Positions 57,216 through 63,901 of a stretch of 64,000 nt of DNA are shown one piece after another (position 1 is the stretch's first letter; every line of letters starts with the position of its first letter). The notes under the pieces are model-generated. The model saw only the letters and a program-made list of their open reading frames with translations. It had not been told where the DNA came from and searched no databases. Made by a program: the position numbers and the translations under genes. The stretch comes from Actinomycetota bacterium (GTDB lineage Bacteria; Actinomycetota; Actinomycetes; Propionibacteriales; Nocardioidaceae). Location: NCBI GenBank assembly GCA_009701885.1, contig WLJH01000001.1, forward strand, positions 230,271 to 294,270, read 5' to 3'.

Positions 57216-57752
57216 TCAGCGCAGGCGCAGCTCGTAGCGCAGGACCGGCACCGGGGCGCCGCCCACGTCGTGCGTCCCTGCCGGGCCTCGCAGCACCCAG
57301 CCCGTGCGCCGGTAGAACGCCTCGGCCCGGGCGTTGCCCTCGAGCACGAGGAGGTGCGCCGTCGGGACGTCCCACGTGCGCAGGGCGGCGACGACAGCAT
57401 CCATGAGCGCCTGAGCCACGCCCGTCCCGTGGTGCGAGGGCAGCACGTGCAGGGCGTTCAGCTCGACACCGGACCCGCCGTCGGGCCGGTCCAGCGCGAA
57501 GGCGACGGCGAAGCCCACGGGTCCGCCGTCCACCTCGGCGACGAGCGCGACGTACGGCCGGCCCTGGCCGGCGCGCTCGCGCAGGTCGGTCCAGCGCGAG
57601 CGCCACACCGCCTCCTGGGACGCGGGGGAGACGCGCGCGAGCGCAACCGGGTCGACCAGGTCGGCGTACGCGTGGTGGCGACTCAGGGCGTGGAGGCGGC
57701 CGATGGCGGGCAGGTCGTCGTCCTGCCACTCGCGCAGCTGCACGTCGCTCAT
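57216..57752 (-). CDS. GNAT-family N-acetyltransferase
   Basis: 178 residues from the ATG at 57752. The acetyl-CoA site is LHVLPSHHGTGVAQALMDAV (R/QxxGxG/A), preceded by GFAVAFALDRPDGGSGVELNAL and followed by ARAEAFYRRTGW, the standard GNAT order. Substrate unknown. It is the last backbone-like gene before the accessory region. Confidence 0.88.
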   Translation of the reverse strand: MSDVQLREWQDDDLPAIGRLHALSRHHAYADLVDPVALARVSPASQEAVWRSRWTDLRERAGQGRPYVALVAEVDGGPVGFAVAFALDRPDGGSGVELNALHVLPSHHGTGVAQALMDAVVAALRTWDVPTAHLLVLEGNARAEAFYRRTGWVLRGPAGTHDVGGAPVPVLRYELRLR

Positions 57753-57858
57753 GACCCCAGTCTGAGGTGCCGCCGCTCGGTGGCTGTTTCCAGGCAAGGC
57801 CGGCGGAGCAGAGAGAGCCAGCGCCGACGGTCACCGCGATGACTCGTCATCCGGCCGA

Positions 57859-57901
57859 CTGGAGGTCCTGCACGGAAGCCTGTGCGGTCCAGGACCTCCA
57901 G
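57859..57901. repeat. 12-base perfect inverted repeat left of dif
   Basis: CTGGAGGTCCTG and CAGGACCTCCAG separated by 19 bases, 62 bases left of the dif site. It may be a terminator-like hairpin or an accessory binding site. Confidence 0.6.
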
Positions 57902-57963
57902 ATCCAGTGCACGACAGGACCCTGCGACCGCGCGCCGACCTCGGCGCGAAAGTACCTGGATGG

Positions 57964-57991
57964 TTCGCCGATAAGCGACATTATGTCAAGT
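57964..57991 (+). other. dif: dif site (XerC/XerD recombination site)
   Basis: 28 bases in the 11-6-11 dif layout: XerC arm TTCGCCGATAA, central region GCGACA, XerD arm TTATGTCAAGT. As I recall the actinobacterial dif consensus, both arms agree fully and the central hexamer differs at one position. XerC and XerD use dif to resolve chromosome dimers at the replication terminus, and several mobile elements integrate there. Confidence 0.85.
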
Positions 57992-58001
57992 CATGCGGAT
58001 C

Positions 58002-58020
58002 GAGGCCCACGGTGGGCCTC
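58002..58020. terminator. Hairpin right of dif
   Basis: GAGGCCCA, loop CGG, TGGGCCTC. It lies 130 bases downstream of the minus-strand gene ending at 58152 and could terminate that transcript before it crosses dif. Confidence 0.5.
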
Positions 58021-58037
58021 CTCCACGTGTCGTCTGT

Positions 58038-58074
58038 CAGCGAAGTTGAGCAATTTCCAGCGAAGTTGAGCAAT
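58038..58074 (+). repeat. 17-base direct repeat, period 20
   Basis: CAGCGAAGTTGAGCAAT occurs at 58038 and 58058, with a partial copy TGAGCAAC at 58088. It could be an insertion-sequence end, since IS21-type ends carry multiple repeats, or a set of protein-binding sites next to dif. Confidence 0.7.
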
Positions 58075-58151
58075 CGTTCCAACTACCTGAGCAACCCACA
58101 ACGCGGTCGCGCGTGTCGTGGGATTAATCGATCGGGGCCCCGAGCGGACGC

Positions 58152-59417
58152 TCAGCCGCGCGCTGCCCGCAGCAGTTCAATGATCTCGCTGATGGACAAC
58201 CTCGACGCAGGCTCCTTGTCTCCAGTCTCGCTTTCGGCATCGATCTCGGGTGCGAAGACCCGCTTGGCGAAGTCGCTGCGGATCGTTCCGGGATCCTCCA
58301 GTGTCGCCAGGAACGGCTCCACTGTGGCGACGTCCAGAGCGAGCCGCTTGTAGCGACGTTCCTGAGTGCGGTGCTCGGCGGCCTGCTTGGCGGCGTATCC
58401 GGCTACGGCGGCCGCCAGGACGCCAACGCTGATCTTGTAGACGACGAACTGGATCGAGTCGTCCGCTGCGGACGACATGGCCCAGATCAGCCCCGCCACG
58501 ACCCCCAGGCCGATTCCGACAGCGGCGACGGTCCACCAGAACGCGGCCCTCCCCTGGTGCTCAGCCCATTGGGCGTAACCGCCAGACCGAGCATGCCGTC
58601 CTGTCGAACCTAGGATCTCCTGCGCCTTGCGCTCGTGCTCGCGCAGCGCTGTCAAGACCTCTTCGGCCTCAGTCTTCTCCGCAGCACGTGCTTCGGCCGC
58701 TGCGTCGGCGAGATCGCTCGGCGCCTCCGCCTGTGCTTCGTTGCGCGCCTCCTCCGCCTCCACGGCCGCCTTGTCACGGCGGGCAGTCTCCTCGGCGAAC
58801 TGTGTGGCCTGCGAGGACATCTGCGCTTGCACCTGGTCCGTCAGGGTGGCGAAACGCTCGACGTGCTCGGCGACCGTCGCTTCGACTTCAGTGAGCCGCT
58901 CCCCCGCGCTGGCCGCTGCGTCGGCGCTCTCTTGCCTGGTCGAGGCGAGATGCTCACGCAGGCTCGCGACGTCGGCGTCGAGTGCGGCGACCTGCTGGTC
59001 AACGAGTCCGCGGTACCGGGTGAGCGCTCCGCGCATGCCTCCAGTGACCTCGTTGTAGCCAGGCGTAGGGAAGTGAGTCAGCAGCGCGGTCACCAAGTTG
59101 ACGACCGGCGACGCGGCAGCCGACGTCAGGTGTCCACGGTTGCGCTGGCGTTGCTGGTTGTATTGATCGATTCCGTTGACCATCTGCTGGATGGCGTCCT
59201 GGACCGCGCTCAAGTGCGCGGGCTCAACGAGCGTCGGCTCCGCCCCTCGGTGCAGGTCAGCCAACTCGGTGGCGCTGACGAGTCGGCGCACCGCGTAGCG
59301 GTCGTCCTCGTCCTGCGGGTCCAGCCCCTCGTCGATCAGCGCCTTCAGCCGGTCCAGGGACGACCACGCGGTCGAGGCTTCGTACTCCGTCTGCTGCATC
59401 TGTGGCTCTCTCGTCAT
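58152..59417 (-). CDS. Large coiled-coil membrane protein of unknown function
   Basis: 421 residues. Residues 130-280 are a long Ala/Glu/Gln-rich coiled coil (heptads through QQVAALDADVASLREHLAST and the following 120 residues). Two membrane helices follow (about 304-324, WWTVAAVGIGLGVVAGLIWAM, and 336-353, ISVGVLAAAVAGYAAKQA), then a 70-residue C-terminal domain. The N-terminal 120 residues are hydrophilic. No enzymatic motif is visible. It is the last gene of the minus-strand accessory run, 180 bases behind the next gene. A start at the internal ATG six codons in is also possible. A structural, phage-defence or element-maintenance role is conceivable, but unsupported. Confidence 0.7.
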   Translation of the reverse strand: MTREPQMQQTEYEASTAWSSLDRLKALIDEGLDPQDEDDRYAVRRLVSATELADLHRGAEPTLVEPAHLSAVQDAIQQMVNGIDQYNQQRQRNRGHLTSAAASPVVNLVTALLTHFPTPGYNEVTGGMRGALTRYRGLVDQQVAALDADVASLREHLASTRQESADAAASAGERLTEVEATVAEHVERFATLTDQVQAQMSSQATQFAEETARRDKAAVEAEEARNEAQAEAPSDLADAAAEARAAEKTEAEEVLTALREHERKAQEILGSTGRHARSGGYAQWAEHQGRAAFWWTVAAVGIGLGVVAGLIWAMSSAADDSIQFVVYKISVGVLAAAVAGYAAKQAAEHRTQERRYKRLALDVATVEPFLATLEDPGTIRSDFAKRVFAPEIDAESETGDKEPASRLSISEIIELLRAARG

Positions 59418-59597
59418 CAGGCGAGCGAGCGCGAGCGCCTTAGCCCCGCTCCCCGTCGCCTAGGTCGTGAGTAACGACTGCGCTTCGAGGGAGGCCAGGT
59501 GGCGGAGCGACACGGGGCGTCAGGGGCTCACCACTCCCCCGCTACCGCTACGACACCTCCCGGCCCGAGCGCCATCGCCCCGACCGCGCGCAACTGC

Positions 59598-59861
59598 TCA
59601 GTCACCACCGTCGCATCGGGGCTTCAGCCCGGCGCACGGCGGCGGCCACTCGTGTACGGATGCCTCGAACACGGCCGTGTCGGGCGGGGTCCAGGGCGTG
59701 TCGCGGACTGTTTCCATCGGGCTGGCGGCGCACCGGCGGCGGTCCGCTTCGATGTGGAGGGGCCTGCCCTCCTCGGCTGCCTCGCGAGTCGCGAACACCG
59801 CCAGGAACTCGCTGTCGTAGCCGGTGAGGACCCAGACGGTCCCGGCGTCAGGCCGGTCCAT
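59598..59861 (-). CDS. Small hypothetical protein
   Basis: 87 residues. It starts MDRPDAGTVWVLTGYDSEFLA and reads like a small one-domain cytosolic protein (VFATREAAEEGRPLHIEA), as found in actinophage and conjugative-element gene strings. The ATG lies behind GGGAGGGG and overlaps the end of the upstream gene by 14 bases, which supports it being translated. Function unknown. Confidence 0.5.
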   Translation of the reverse strand: MDRPDAGTVWVLTGYDSEFLAVFATREAAEEGRPLHIEADRRRCAASPMETVRDTPWTPPDTAVFEASVHEWPPPCAGLKPRCDGGD

Positions 59862-60246
59862 CAGTCCCCTCCCGCCAGCGCAGTTCCGCCTCGGGCGTCT
59901 CGATGCTGCCCCGGTGCTCCTCGCAGACCGAGCGCCACCAGTAACGGTTCGACTGGTCCAGGGCGCCGGGGCGTCCGCAGACCTCGCACGTCCGTTCGCT
60001 CTCGGCCAGGATCTCGTCGATGGCGCGGCTCACGCGGCGTACGGTGTCCCGGTCGGTGCCCTCGGGCTCGTCGTAGTAGATGCGCAGCGCCGCGTACTTC
60101 TGCTTCACCTGGACTACCCGCCAGCCCTCCAGGTTTTCGTCGAGGTAGGCGACCGCAGCGTTGAAGACCCCGACCCAGCCCGCGGGCAGGTCCGACCAGC
60201 CCGGCGGGTCGTTCGGCAGCAGCGCCGGTGCCTGCACGTCACTCAT
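59848..60246 (-). CDS. Hypothetical protein with Cys/His metal-binding motif
   Basis: 132 residues. The C-terminal half has CEVCG and SVCEEH, a probable zinc site. The N-terminal half contains GWVGVFNAAVAYLDENLEGWRVVQVKQKYAALRIYYDEP, a small alpha/beta unit. The start overlaps the upstream gene in an ATGAGTGA junction, and the end overlaps the next gene by 14 bases. Proteins of this type are common in actinobacterial phages and integrated elements. Function unknown. Confidence 0.6.
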   Translation of the reverse strand: MSDVQAPALLPNDPPGWSDLPAGWVGVFNAAVAYLDENLEGWRVVQVKQKYAALRIYYDEPEGTDRDTVRRVSRAIDEILAESERTCEVCGRPGALDQSNRYWWRSVCEEHRGSIETPEAELRWREGTDGPA

Positions 60247-60568
60247 CGCCGTGCGCCTCGCAACACCGCTGGGGGCAGCATCCGCCGTGCCAGAACCGTG
60301 CTTGCCAGCCCTCCCAACGCGTCGGGCCCTGGAGCCAGTTCATGTGGTCCGGGTCCAGGTGGAGCCCTTCGGGCTCGCCGCCAGACAGGTCCAGGTGCTC
60401 GCACCCCCGGAACAAGTCGGTCCCGATGGCGTAAAGCGGAGCGTCACGCAGCGGGTGGTCGGACGGGGCGTGAATCACGCACCCTCGGCGGTAGCAGTCA
60501 GCATTGACCGGGTGCAGGTTCGCAAGCACTGCATTCTCGATCGCGGTCATGCCTCGGTAGTCGCTCAT
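60239..60568 (-). CDS. Hypothetical phage-type Cys-rich protein
   Basis: 109 residues from the ATG that overlaps the upstream stop (ATGA). The segment CVIHAPSDHPLRDAPL with a later GCEHLDLSGGEPEGLHLDPDH resembles a family I recall from actinophages (histidine- and cysteine-rich, with an HxPSDHxLRDxP core). Three Cys pairs or singles near the end (GGCCPQRCCEAH) could bind zinc. Function unknown. Confidence 0.6.
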   Translation of the reverse strand: MSDYRGMTAIENAVLANLHPVNADCYRRGCVIHAPSDHPLRDAPLYAIGTDLFRGCEHLDLSGGEPEGLHLDPDHMNWLQGPTRWEGWQARFWHGGCCPQRCCEAHGDE

Positions 60569-60885
60569 GAGCCCCACACCTTCTGCTCCTCAGCCGCCAG
60601 CGCCTCGAAGACGGCCGTGTACCGCCGACGGGCCAGCACGTACCGCGGCCGCGCTCCCTCCAAGTAGTCGTTCTCGCCGTCGAGCCAGGAGTCGTAGACC
60701 TCGGGGGTGAAGATCGCCGCGGCGCGCTTGCGCAGCGCTTCTGCGATCGCGTCGTGGGTGGGCGTGTCCTCCCGGAGCGCCGCGGCCAGGGAGGCCGGGT
60801 CGGCGTCGAGCAGCGCAGCGGGCACACCGAGGTCGAGGAAGGTCTGCCGCTCGGCCGCCGTCATCGGCTCGTCGCTCTCACTCAT
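60565..60885 (-). CDS. Small protein with DUF2384-like C-terminal pattern
   Basis: 106 residues. The C-terminal stretch DSWLDGENDYLEGARPRYVLARRRYTAVFEAL follows the W-L-x3-N-x2-L-x-G-x2-P-x3-L-x7-V-x2-A-L spacing that is typical of DUF2384 (MbcA/ParS/Xre antitoxin) domains. This is pattern matching by eye. Overlaps both neighbours at ATGA junctions. It could be an antitoxin-like or regulatory protein; no toxin with a RES-type motif is visible next to it. Confidence 0.55.
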   Translation of the reverse strand: MSESDEPMTAAERQTFLDLGVPAALLDADPASLAAALREDTPTHDAIAEALRKRAAAIFTPEVYDSWLDGENDYLEGARPRYVLARRRYTAVFEALAAEEQKVWGS

Positions 60886-61184
60886 GCGCCCATCACCTCG
60901 CCCGCCGCGAATCCGCGCGCGGCGCTCATCACGGACTTCGTGTGGCCCTCTCGCAGCCTCTCCTCGGGAGCAGCCCCGGACAGACGGTGGTTGGCCGCGA
61001 TGAACCAGTTCCTCGCCACGTCGTCGCTGTGAGTCCGGGTGATCTCGGCCCATGCGGCGCGAGCAGCCCCGAGGCGTTCGGGGTCGGCACCTCGTCCGGT
61101 CGCGTCCTGGGCGCACGAGAGGAAGGCAGTCACGGTCGGTCCGAGGCGCTCGGCGAGCACGTCGAACCGGTCGCGTTCACTCAT
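60882..61184 (-). CDS. Small protein with DUF2384-like C-terminal pattern
   Basis: 100 residues. ARNWFIAANHRLSGAAPEERLREGHTKSVMSAARGFAAGE has the N-x2-L-x-G-x-x-P-x3-L-R-x-G ... V-x2-A-A order of DUF2384 antitoxin-type domains. It neighbours a second protein with the same pattern. It overlaps both adjacent genes. Likely regulatory or antitoxin-like, by inference. Confidence 0.55.
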   Translation of the reverse strand: MSERDRFDVLAERLGPTVTAFLSCAQDATGRGADPERLGAARAAWAEITRTHSDDVARNWFIAANHRLSGAAPEERLREGHTKSVMSAARGFAAGEVMGA

Positions 61185-61608
61185 CGGCCTCGCCCGCCTG
61201 TCGCTCGGCGGCCCGTTCGCGGATCGCGTCCCCGTCGAGCCCGAGACGCTCCGCTACCAGGAAGCCCGGGAGGAGCAGCGGCTCGGTCGCGTCGATGCGC
61301 CTGATCGCGACCACACGGCTCGTGTGCCATAGGTCGCTGAACTGCCCCTGCCCGATCGTGGCGCGCATGCCGACGGTCGGCGGCTCGCCACTCCAGGTGT
61401 CCTCGTCGGGAAGCGCCCGCAGCGCCGCGAGCCGGTACGGCCGGTCCGAGTAGGCACGCGAGGACTCCGGCGTGCCGGGAACACGCCACCAGCGTGGGTC
61501 GTCGGTCCCGAGGCCGGTGAGGAGGATGCGGGTGCCGTTCTCGGTGACGATCTCCCAGTCGCCGGTCGCGCCGCGCGGCAGGCGGTCAAGGTGCGGGTCG
61601 TCGCTCAT
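61177..61608 (-). CDS. Hypothetical protein
   Basis: 143 residues, starting MSDDPHLDRLPRGATGDWEIVTENGTRILLTGLGTDDPRWWRVPG and ending in a charged helix with ERLGLDGDAIRERAAERQ. Mostly beta in the first 100 residues, no membrane helix. The start overlaps the upstream stop (ATGA) and the end overlaps the next gene by 8 bases. Not recognised; cassette-like context. Confidence 0.6.
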   Translation of the reverse strand: MSDDPHLDRLPRGATGDWEIVTENGTRILLTGLGTDDPRWWRVPGTPESSRAYSDRPYRLAALRALPDEDTWSGEPPTVGMRATIGQGQFSDLWHTSRVVAIRRIDATEPLLLPGFLVAERLGLDGDAIRERAAERQAGEADE

Positions 61609-62153
61609 CGAAGTCGCTCCCGAACCTCGGCCAGCGCGATGCCGGTCTTCTCGCAGACCTCGGCAAGCGCCGCGTCGTCCGCTCGACCCTCGCGGTAGGC
61701 GGCGGCGAGACGTTCGATCGTGGAGTCGCGCATAGCCGCGTGGGCGTAGGACTCCACCTCATCGACCGACAGGAGTGCCGGGAGCGGGTACGACAGGATC
61801 GAGACGACCTCGGTCGAGCCGTAGTAGTCGTGGTGCGACGGACCCATGTCGACGTGCATGCGGGCACCCACCTCGGCCGGGACCAACGGCTCCTCGAACC
61901 GTTCGCGACGCTTGGAGACGCCGTAGTACAGCCGTCGCCACTCGTTGCGGGACCAGCCGTACGAGGCGACCCGGTTCACGCGTGCGTGGCCCTCCGGCGG
62001 AACGACGATCACGTAGCGGGTGCCCGACCGGGTCGCGACGATCCACAGGCCCGGGACGTCGGTGCCGGTCGATGGGAGTGACTCGACCGAGACGGCAGCG
62101 GCAGTGAGCCCGGTCAGACTCTGCTCGGGGCGTTCCGGCCGCTGAGTGTCCAC
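61605..62153 (-). CDS. Hypothetical protein, first gene of the small-gene operon
   Basis: 182 residues from a GTG with AGGAGA just upstream; the promoter hexamer at 62196-62201 would give a leader of about 37 bases. The N-terminal half is a beta-rich region (LWIVATRSGTRYVIVVPPEGHARVNRVASYGW), the middle contains HVDMGPSHHDYYG, and the C-terminal 50 residues look like a small helical bundle (STIERLAAAYREGRADDAALAEVCEKTGIALAEVRERL). Function unknown. Confidence 0.6.
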   Translation of the reverse strand: MDTQRPERPEQSLTGLTAAAVSVESLPSTGTDVPGLWIVATRSGTRYVIVVPPEGHARVNRVASYGWSRNEWRRLYYGVSKRRERFEEPLVPAEVGARMHVDMGPSHHDYYGSTEVVSILSYPLPALLSVDEVESYAHAAMRDSTIERLAAAYREGRADDAALAEVCEKTGIALAEVRERLR

Positions 62154-62195
62154 GATCTCTCCTGTGCCGCCGAGGGGAGGAGGCGACAACAGGGA

Positions 62196-62201
62196 CCGTA
62201 G
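62196..62201 (-). promoter_or_regulatory. -10 element of the small-gene operon
   Basis: TACGGT on the minus strand, 42 bases before the GTG at 62153. Divergent from the TAGGAT element at 62249. Confidence 0.45.
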
Positions 62202-62248
62202 GCACGAGCACCGACAGTTCCACTGGTAGAAGCAGATCGGGCCATCCG

Positions 62249-62254
62249 TAGGAT
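62249..62254 (+). promoter_or_regulatory. Leaderless -10 element
   Basis: TAGGAT, 7-base spacer, ATG at 62262. The alternative ATG at 62253 overlaps the hexamer itself and cannot be transcribed from it. Confidence 0.5.
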
Positions 62255-62261
62255 GGCCGAC

Positions 62262-62438
62262 ATGTTCTCGGATGAAGGCTGGGGCGCCGCGGTCGCCTTC
62301 GCGGTCGTGGCGCTGCTCGTGCTGTGGTCTGCGTTCTGGGTCATCCGACTCGCAGTTCGCTACGGCATCAACGATGCTCTTCGTGCGAACCGGACATGGC
62401 TCCAGTCAGAGGCGAACAGTCGGCCCTCGCGGGACTAG
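62262..62438 (+). CDS. Small single-helix membrane protein
   Basis: 58 residues: MFSDEGWG, then one membrane helix (AVAFAVVALLVLWSAFWVIR) and a positively charged cytoplasmic tail ending in RPSRD. Divergent from the small-gene operon. No family recognised. Confidence 0.5.
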   Translation: MFSDEGWGAAVAFAVVALLVLWSAFWVIRLAVRYGINDALRANRTWLQSEANSRPSRD

Positions 62439-62538
62439 CCCTTATGGCGTCCCCGCATATCGTCAGCCAGAGGGTTGAGCGGGCAATGTGAGCCGAGGCT
62501 CGGACTTTGGCGCAACGGTGGTGTCTCTTGCTCAGTCG

Positions 62539-62847
62539 CTAGTAGCCGCCCACCCAGTTCCACATGTCCGAGTCGTCGTCGCCCAGCCAGGTGTCACGCT
62601 CGGCGCCCTGCCTACCTCCGCCGGGCCACCGGCGAGAGCGGTAGGTGACAGTTCCCTGGCCGTCTGCCTGCTCGCCCCGGTACCGCCACACACGCTCGCA
62701 GTTAGGGCACTGATGGTCGCGTCCGTTATGCGTGGGCCGCGTGAACTCGGCAAGGTCGATGTGGTGGCGGCAGCACTTCTTCCACTTGCTCTTCGGTGCG
62801 GCAGCGTCGAGCCAGTAGCCCTTAACAAGCACGTTGTGGTTTGACAT
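62539..62847 (-). CDS. Hypothetical protein with CPNC zinc site
   Basis: 102 residues. CCRHHIDLAEFTRPTHNG and DHQCPNCERVWRYRG look like a small metal-binding unit, followed by a Trp- and Asp-rich end (DTWLGDDDSDMWNWVGGY). An AGAGGAG site precedes the ATG. Similar small proteins are common in actinophages. Function unknown. Confidence 0.55.
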   Translation of the reverse strand: MSNHNVLVKGYWLDAAAPKSKWKKCCRHHIDLAEFTRPTHNGRDHQCPNCERVWRYRGEQADGQGTVTYRSRRWPGGGRQGAERDTWLGDDDSDMWNWVGGY

Positions 62848-63147
62848 CGCTGGCTCCTCTCGGTTCGGTCGCCGGGCGTCTGCCCGGTTTCACACATCGT
62901 GTCCGGCATCGCGACCGATGCGCACCGGGACGCTCCGCGTCGTCCTCGGTGGAGAGGTCCGCGATCGCTACGTTCTCGGGTGGAATGACGCCATTCGGGT
63001 TGCGCCGGATGCATGCGATCCGGTGAGGGTCGCGCTGCATCTTCTCGCGCTCGTCGGGCGGGATAAGGGACTCCGGGTCGGTCAGGGACTCGAAACCCTC
63101 GGCAGGCTCGGGGGCCGGACCGTGCTCCGGTCCTTCTCGTCAGTCAT
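62822..63147 (-). pseudogene. Small accessory gene with a probable frameshift
   Basis: An ATG overlapping the upstream stop (GATGACTGA) starts MTDEKDRSTVR, but this frame stops after 21 residues. The following 100 codons are open and protein-like in another frame (EPAEGFESLTDPESLIPPDE, REKMQRDPHRIACIRRNPNG) without a start codon until an internal ATG at about 63040. A C-run (CCCCC, near 63110) is the likely place of a one-base shift. Either a broken gene, a sequence error, or a downstream-initiated protein of 72 residues. Confidence 0.4.
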
Positions 63148-63412
63148 CAGTGCCACCTCCGGTTTCGGCGAACTCACGCAGCGCCTCAGCGAGACCGTCC
63201 GGCCCATCGGCGTACCGCATCTGGACGTTCTCGTACAGGTGCCACAGCAGCGTCACTTGCTCCTCGTTGTCGGGGTCGATGAACACGCCAGAGGCGTGGT
63301 TGATGACGACCTTCTCGGCCTCCGTTGATCCGCTCATCTGCATCTCCTCGTTAACACCTTTCTCGTTCGACCGCCCCGCGTTCCCGTTCGTCATCCCCGT
63401 CTCCTCACTCAT
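63140..63412 (-). CDS. Small acidic hypothetical protein
   Basis: 90 residues if started at 63412. Two internal ATGs (63394 and 63337) are each preceded by GAGGAG six bases upstream, so shorter forms of 84 or 65 residues are possible. The main part reads EKVVINHASGVFIDPDNEEQ, TLLWHLYENVQMRYADGPDGL, ALREFAETGG. The N-terminal 20 codons keep high GC at third positions, which favours the long form. Function unknown. Confidence 0.45.
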   Translation of the reverse strand: MSEETGMTNGNAGRSNEKGVNEEMQMSGSTEAEKVVINHASGVFIDPDNEEQVTLLWHLYENVQMRYADGPDGLAEALREFAETGGGTDD

Positions 63413-63510
63413 GTCTTCCCCGTGTCCGGCAGCGGGAGGGAACCGCTCCCGCGACGGTGACTGTGCCGCCGCGGCGGTGGCGCGGGCAGAGGCGGAAGGA
63501 TGGCACTCAT
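63409..63510 (-). CDS. Possible 33-residue small ORF
   Basis: ATG to TGA with an ATGA overlap to the next gene, the same junction style as the rest of the cluster. It encodes a Pro/Arg-rich peptide (MSAILPPLPAPPPRRHSHRR). No ribosome binding site and no similarity that I recognise. Confidence 0.2.
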   Translation of the reverse strand: MSAILPPLPAPPPRRHSHRRGSGSLPLPDTGKT

Positions 63511-63536
63511 CTGCCGATGAGCGGATGGTCGGCGCG

Positions 63537-63542
63537 TAGCGT
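63537..63542 (+). promoter_or_regulatory. Leaderless -10 element for the truncated acetyltransferase gene
   Basis: TAGCGT, 6-base spacer, ATG at 63549. Confidence 0.5.
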
Positions 63543-63548
63543 GGAGTA

Positions 63549-63869
63549 ATGCCCGAATCGACGCCCTCGGTCGTGCTGAACGCCTTGGTACCTGACGACG
63601 CTCAGACCATCGCTGGATGGGGACGCGACCCCGAGTTCCGGCTGGCCGCCGATTGGTCGGAGGAAGGCACTCACCTTGACCGCGTCTCACGTCTGCGCAC
63701 TCTCATCGAAGACCCGCCGCTCGACTTGTTGCGTCTTGGCGTTCAGCACGGTGGCGTTCTGGTCGGTTACGTAGACCTGCGGGGCGTCGATTCGCACGAG
63801 CGCGAGTTGGGCTACCTCATCGGGAACCGGTCGCGATGGGGACAAGGTCTCGGGTCAAGTCCCGGCTAG
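63549..63869 (+). pseudogene. GNAT acetyltransferase truncated by an insertion
   Basis: About 100 residues of a RimJ/RimL-type acetyltransferase: VLNALVPDDAQTIAGWGRDPEF, then VGYVDLRGVDSHERELGYLIG and RSRWGQGLG. The sequence breaks off in the middle of the acetyl-CoA loop (R/QxxGxG), at about 63855. The following bases encode only SSPG and a stop. Half the domain is therefore missing, and the next sequence looks like the end of an insertion element. Confidence 0.75.
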
Positions 63870-63901
63870 TGGTGTAGCGCTGTGTTCCTTCGCTGGGGGG
63901 T

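Larger units (their letters stand above)
57753..58151. other. 399-base junction region holding dif and several repeats
   Basis: No gene. In order it holds a 12-base inverted repeat (57859-57901), a dif-like site (57964-57991), an 8-base hairpin (58002-58020), and a 17-base direct repeat (58038-58074). Base composition is visibly more AT-rich between about 57960 and 58130 than in the backbone. Confidence 0.8.

Noticed and set aside
63840..63865. A second dif-like site near the acetyltransferase breakpoint
   Set aside because: GTCAAGT matches the end of the XerD arm, but the XerC arm and the rest of the XerD arm are absent. A 7-base match is expected by chance.
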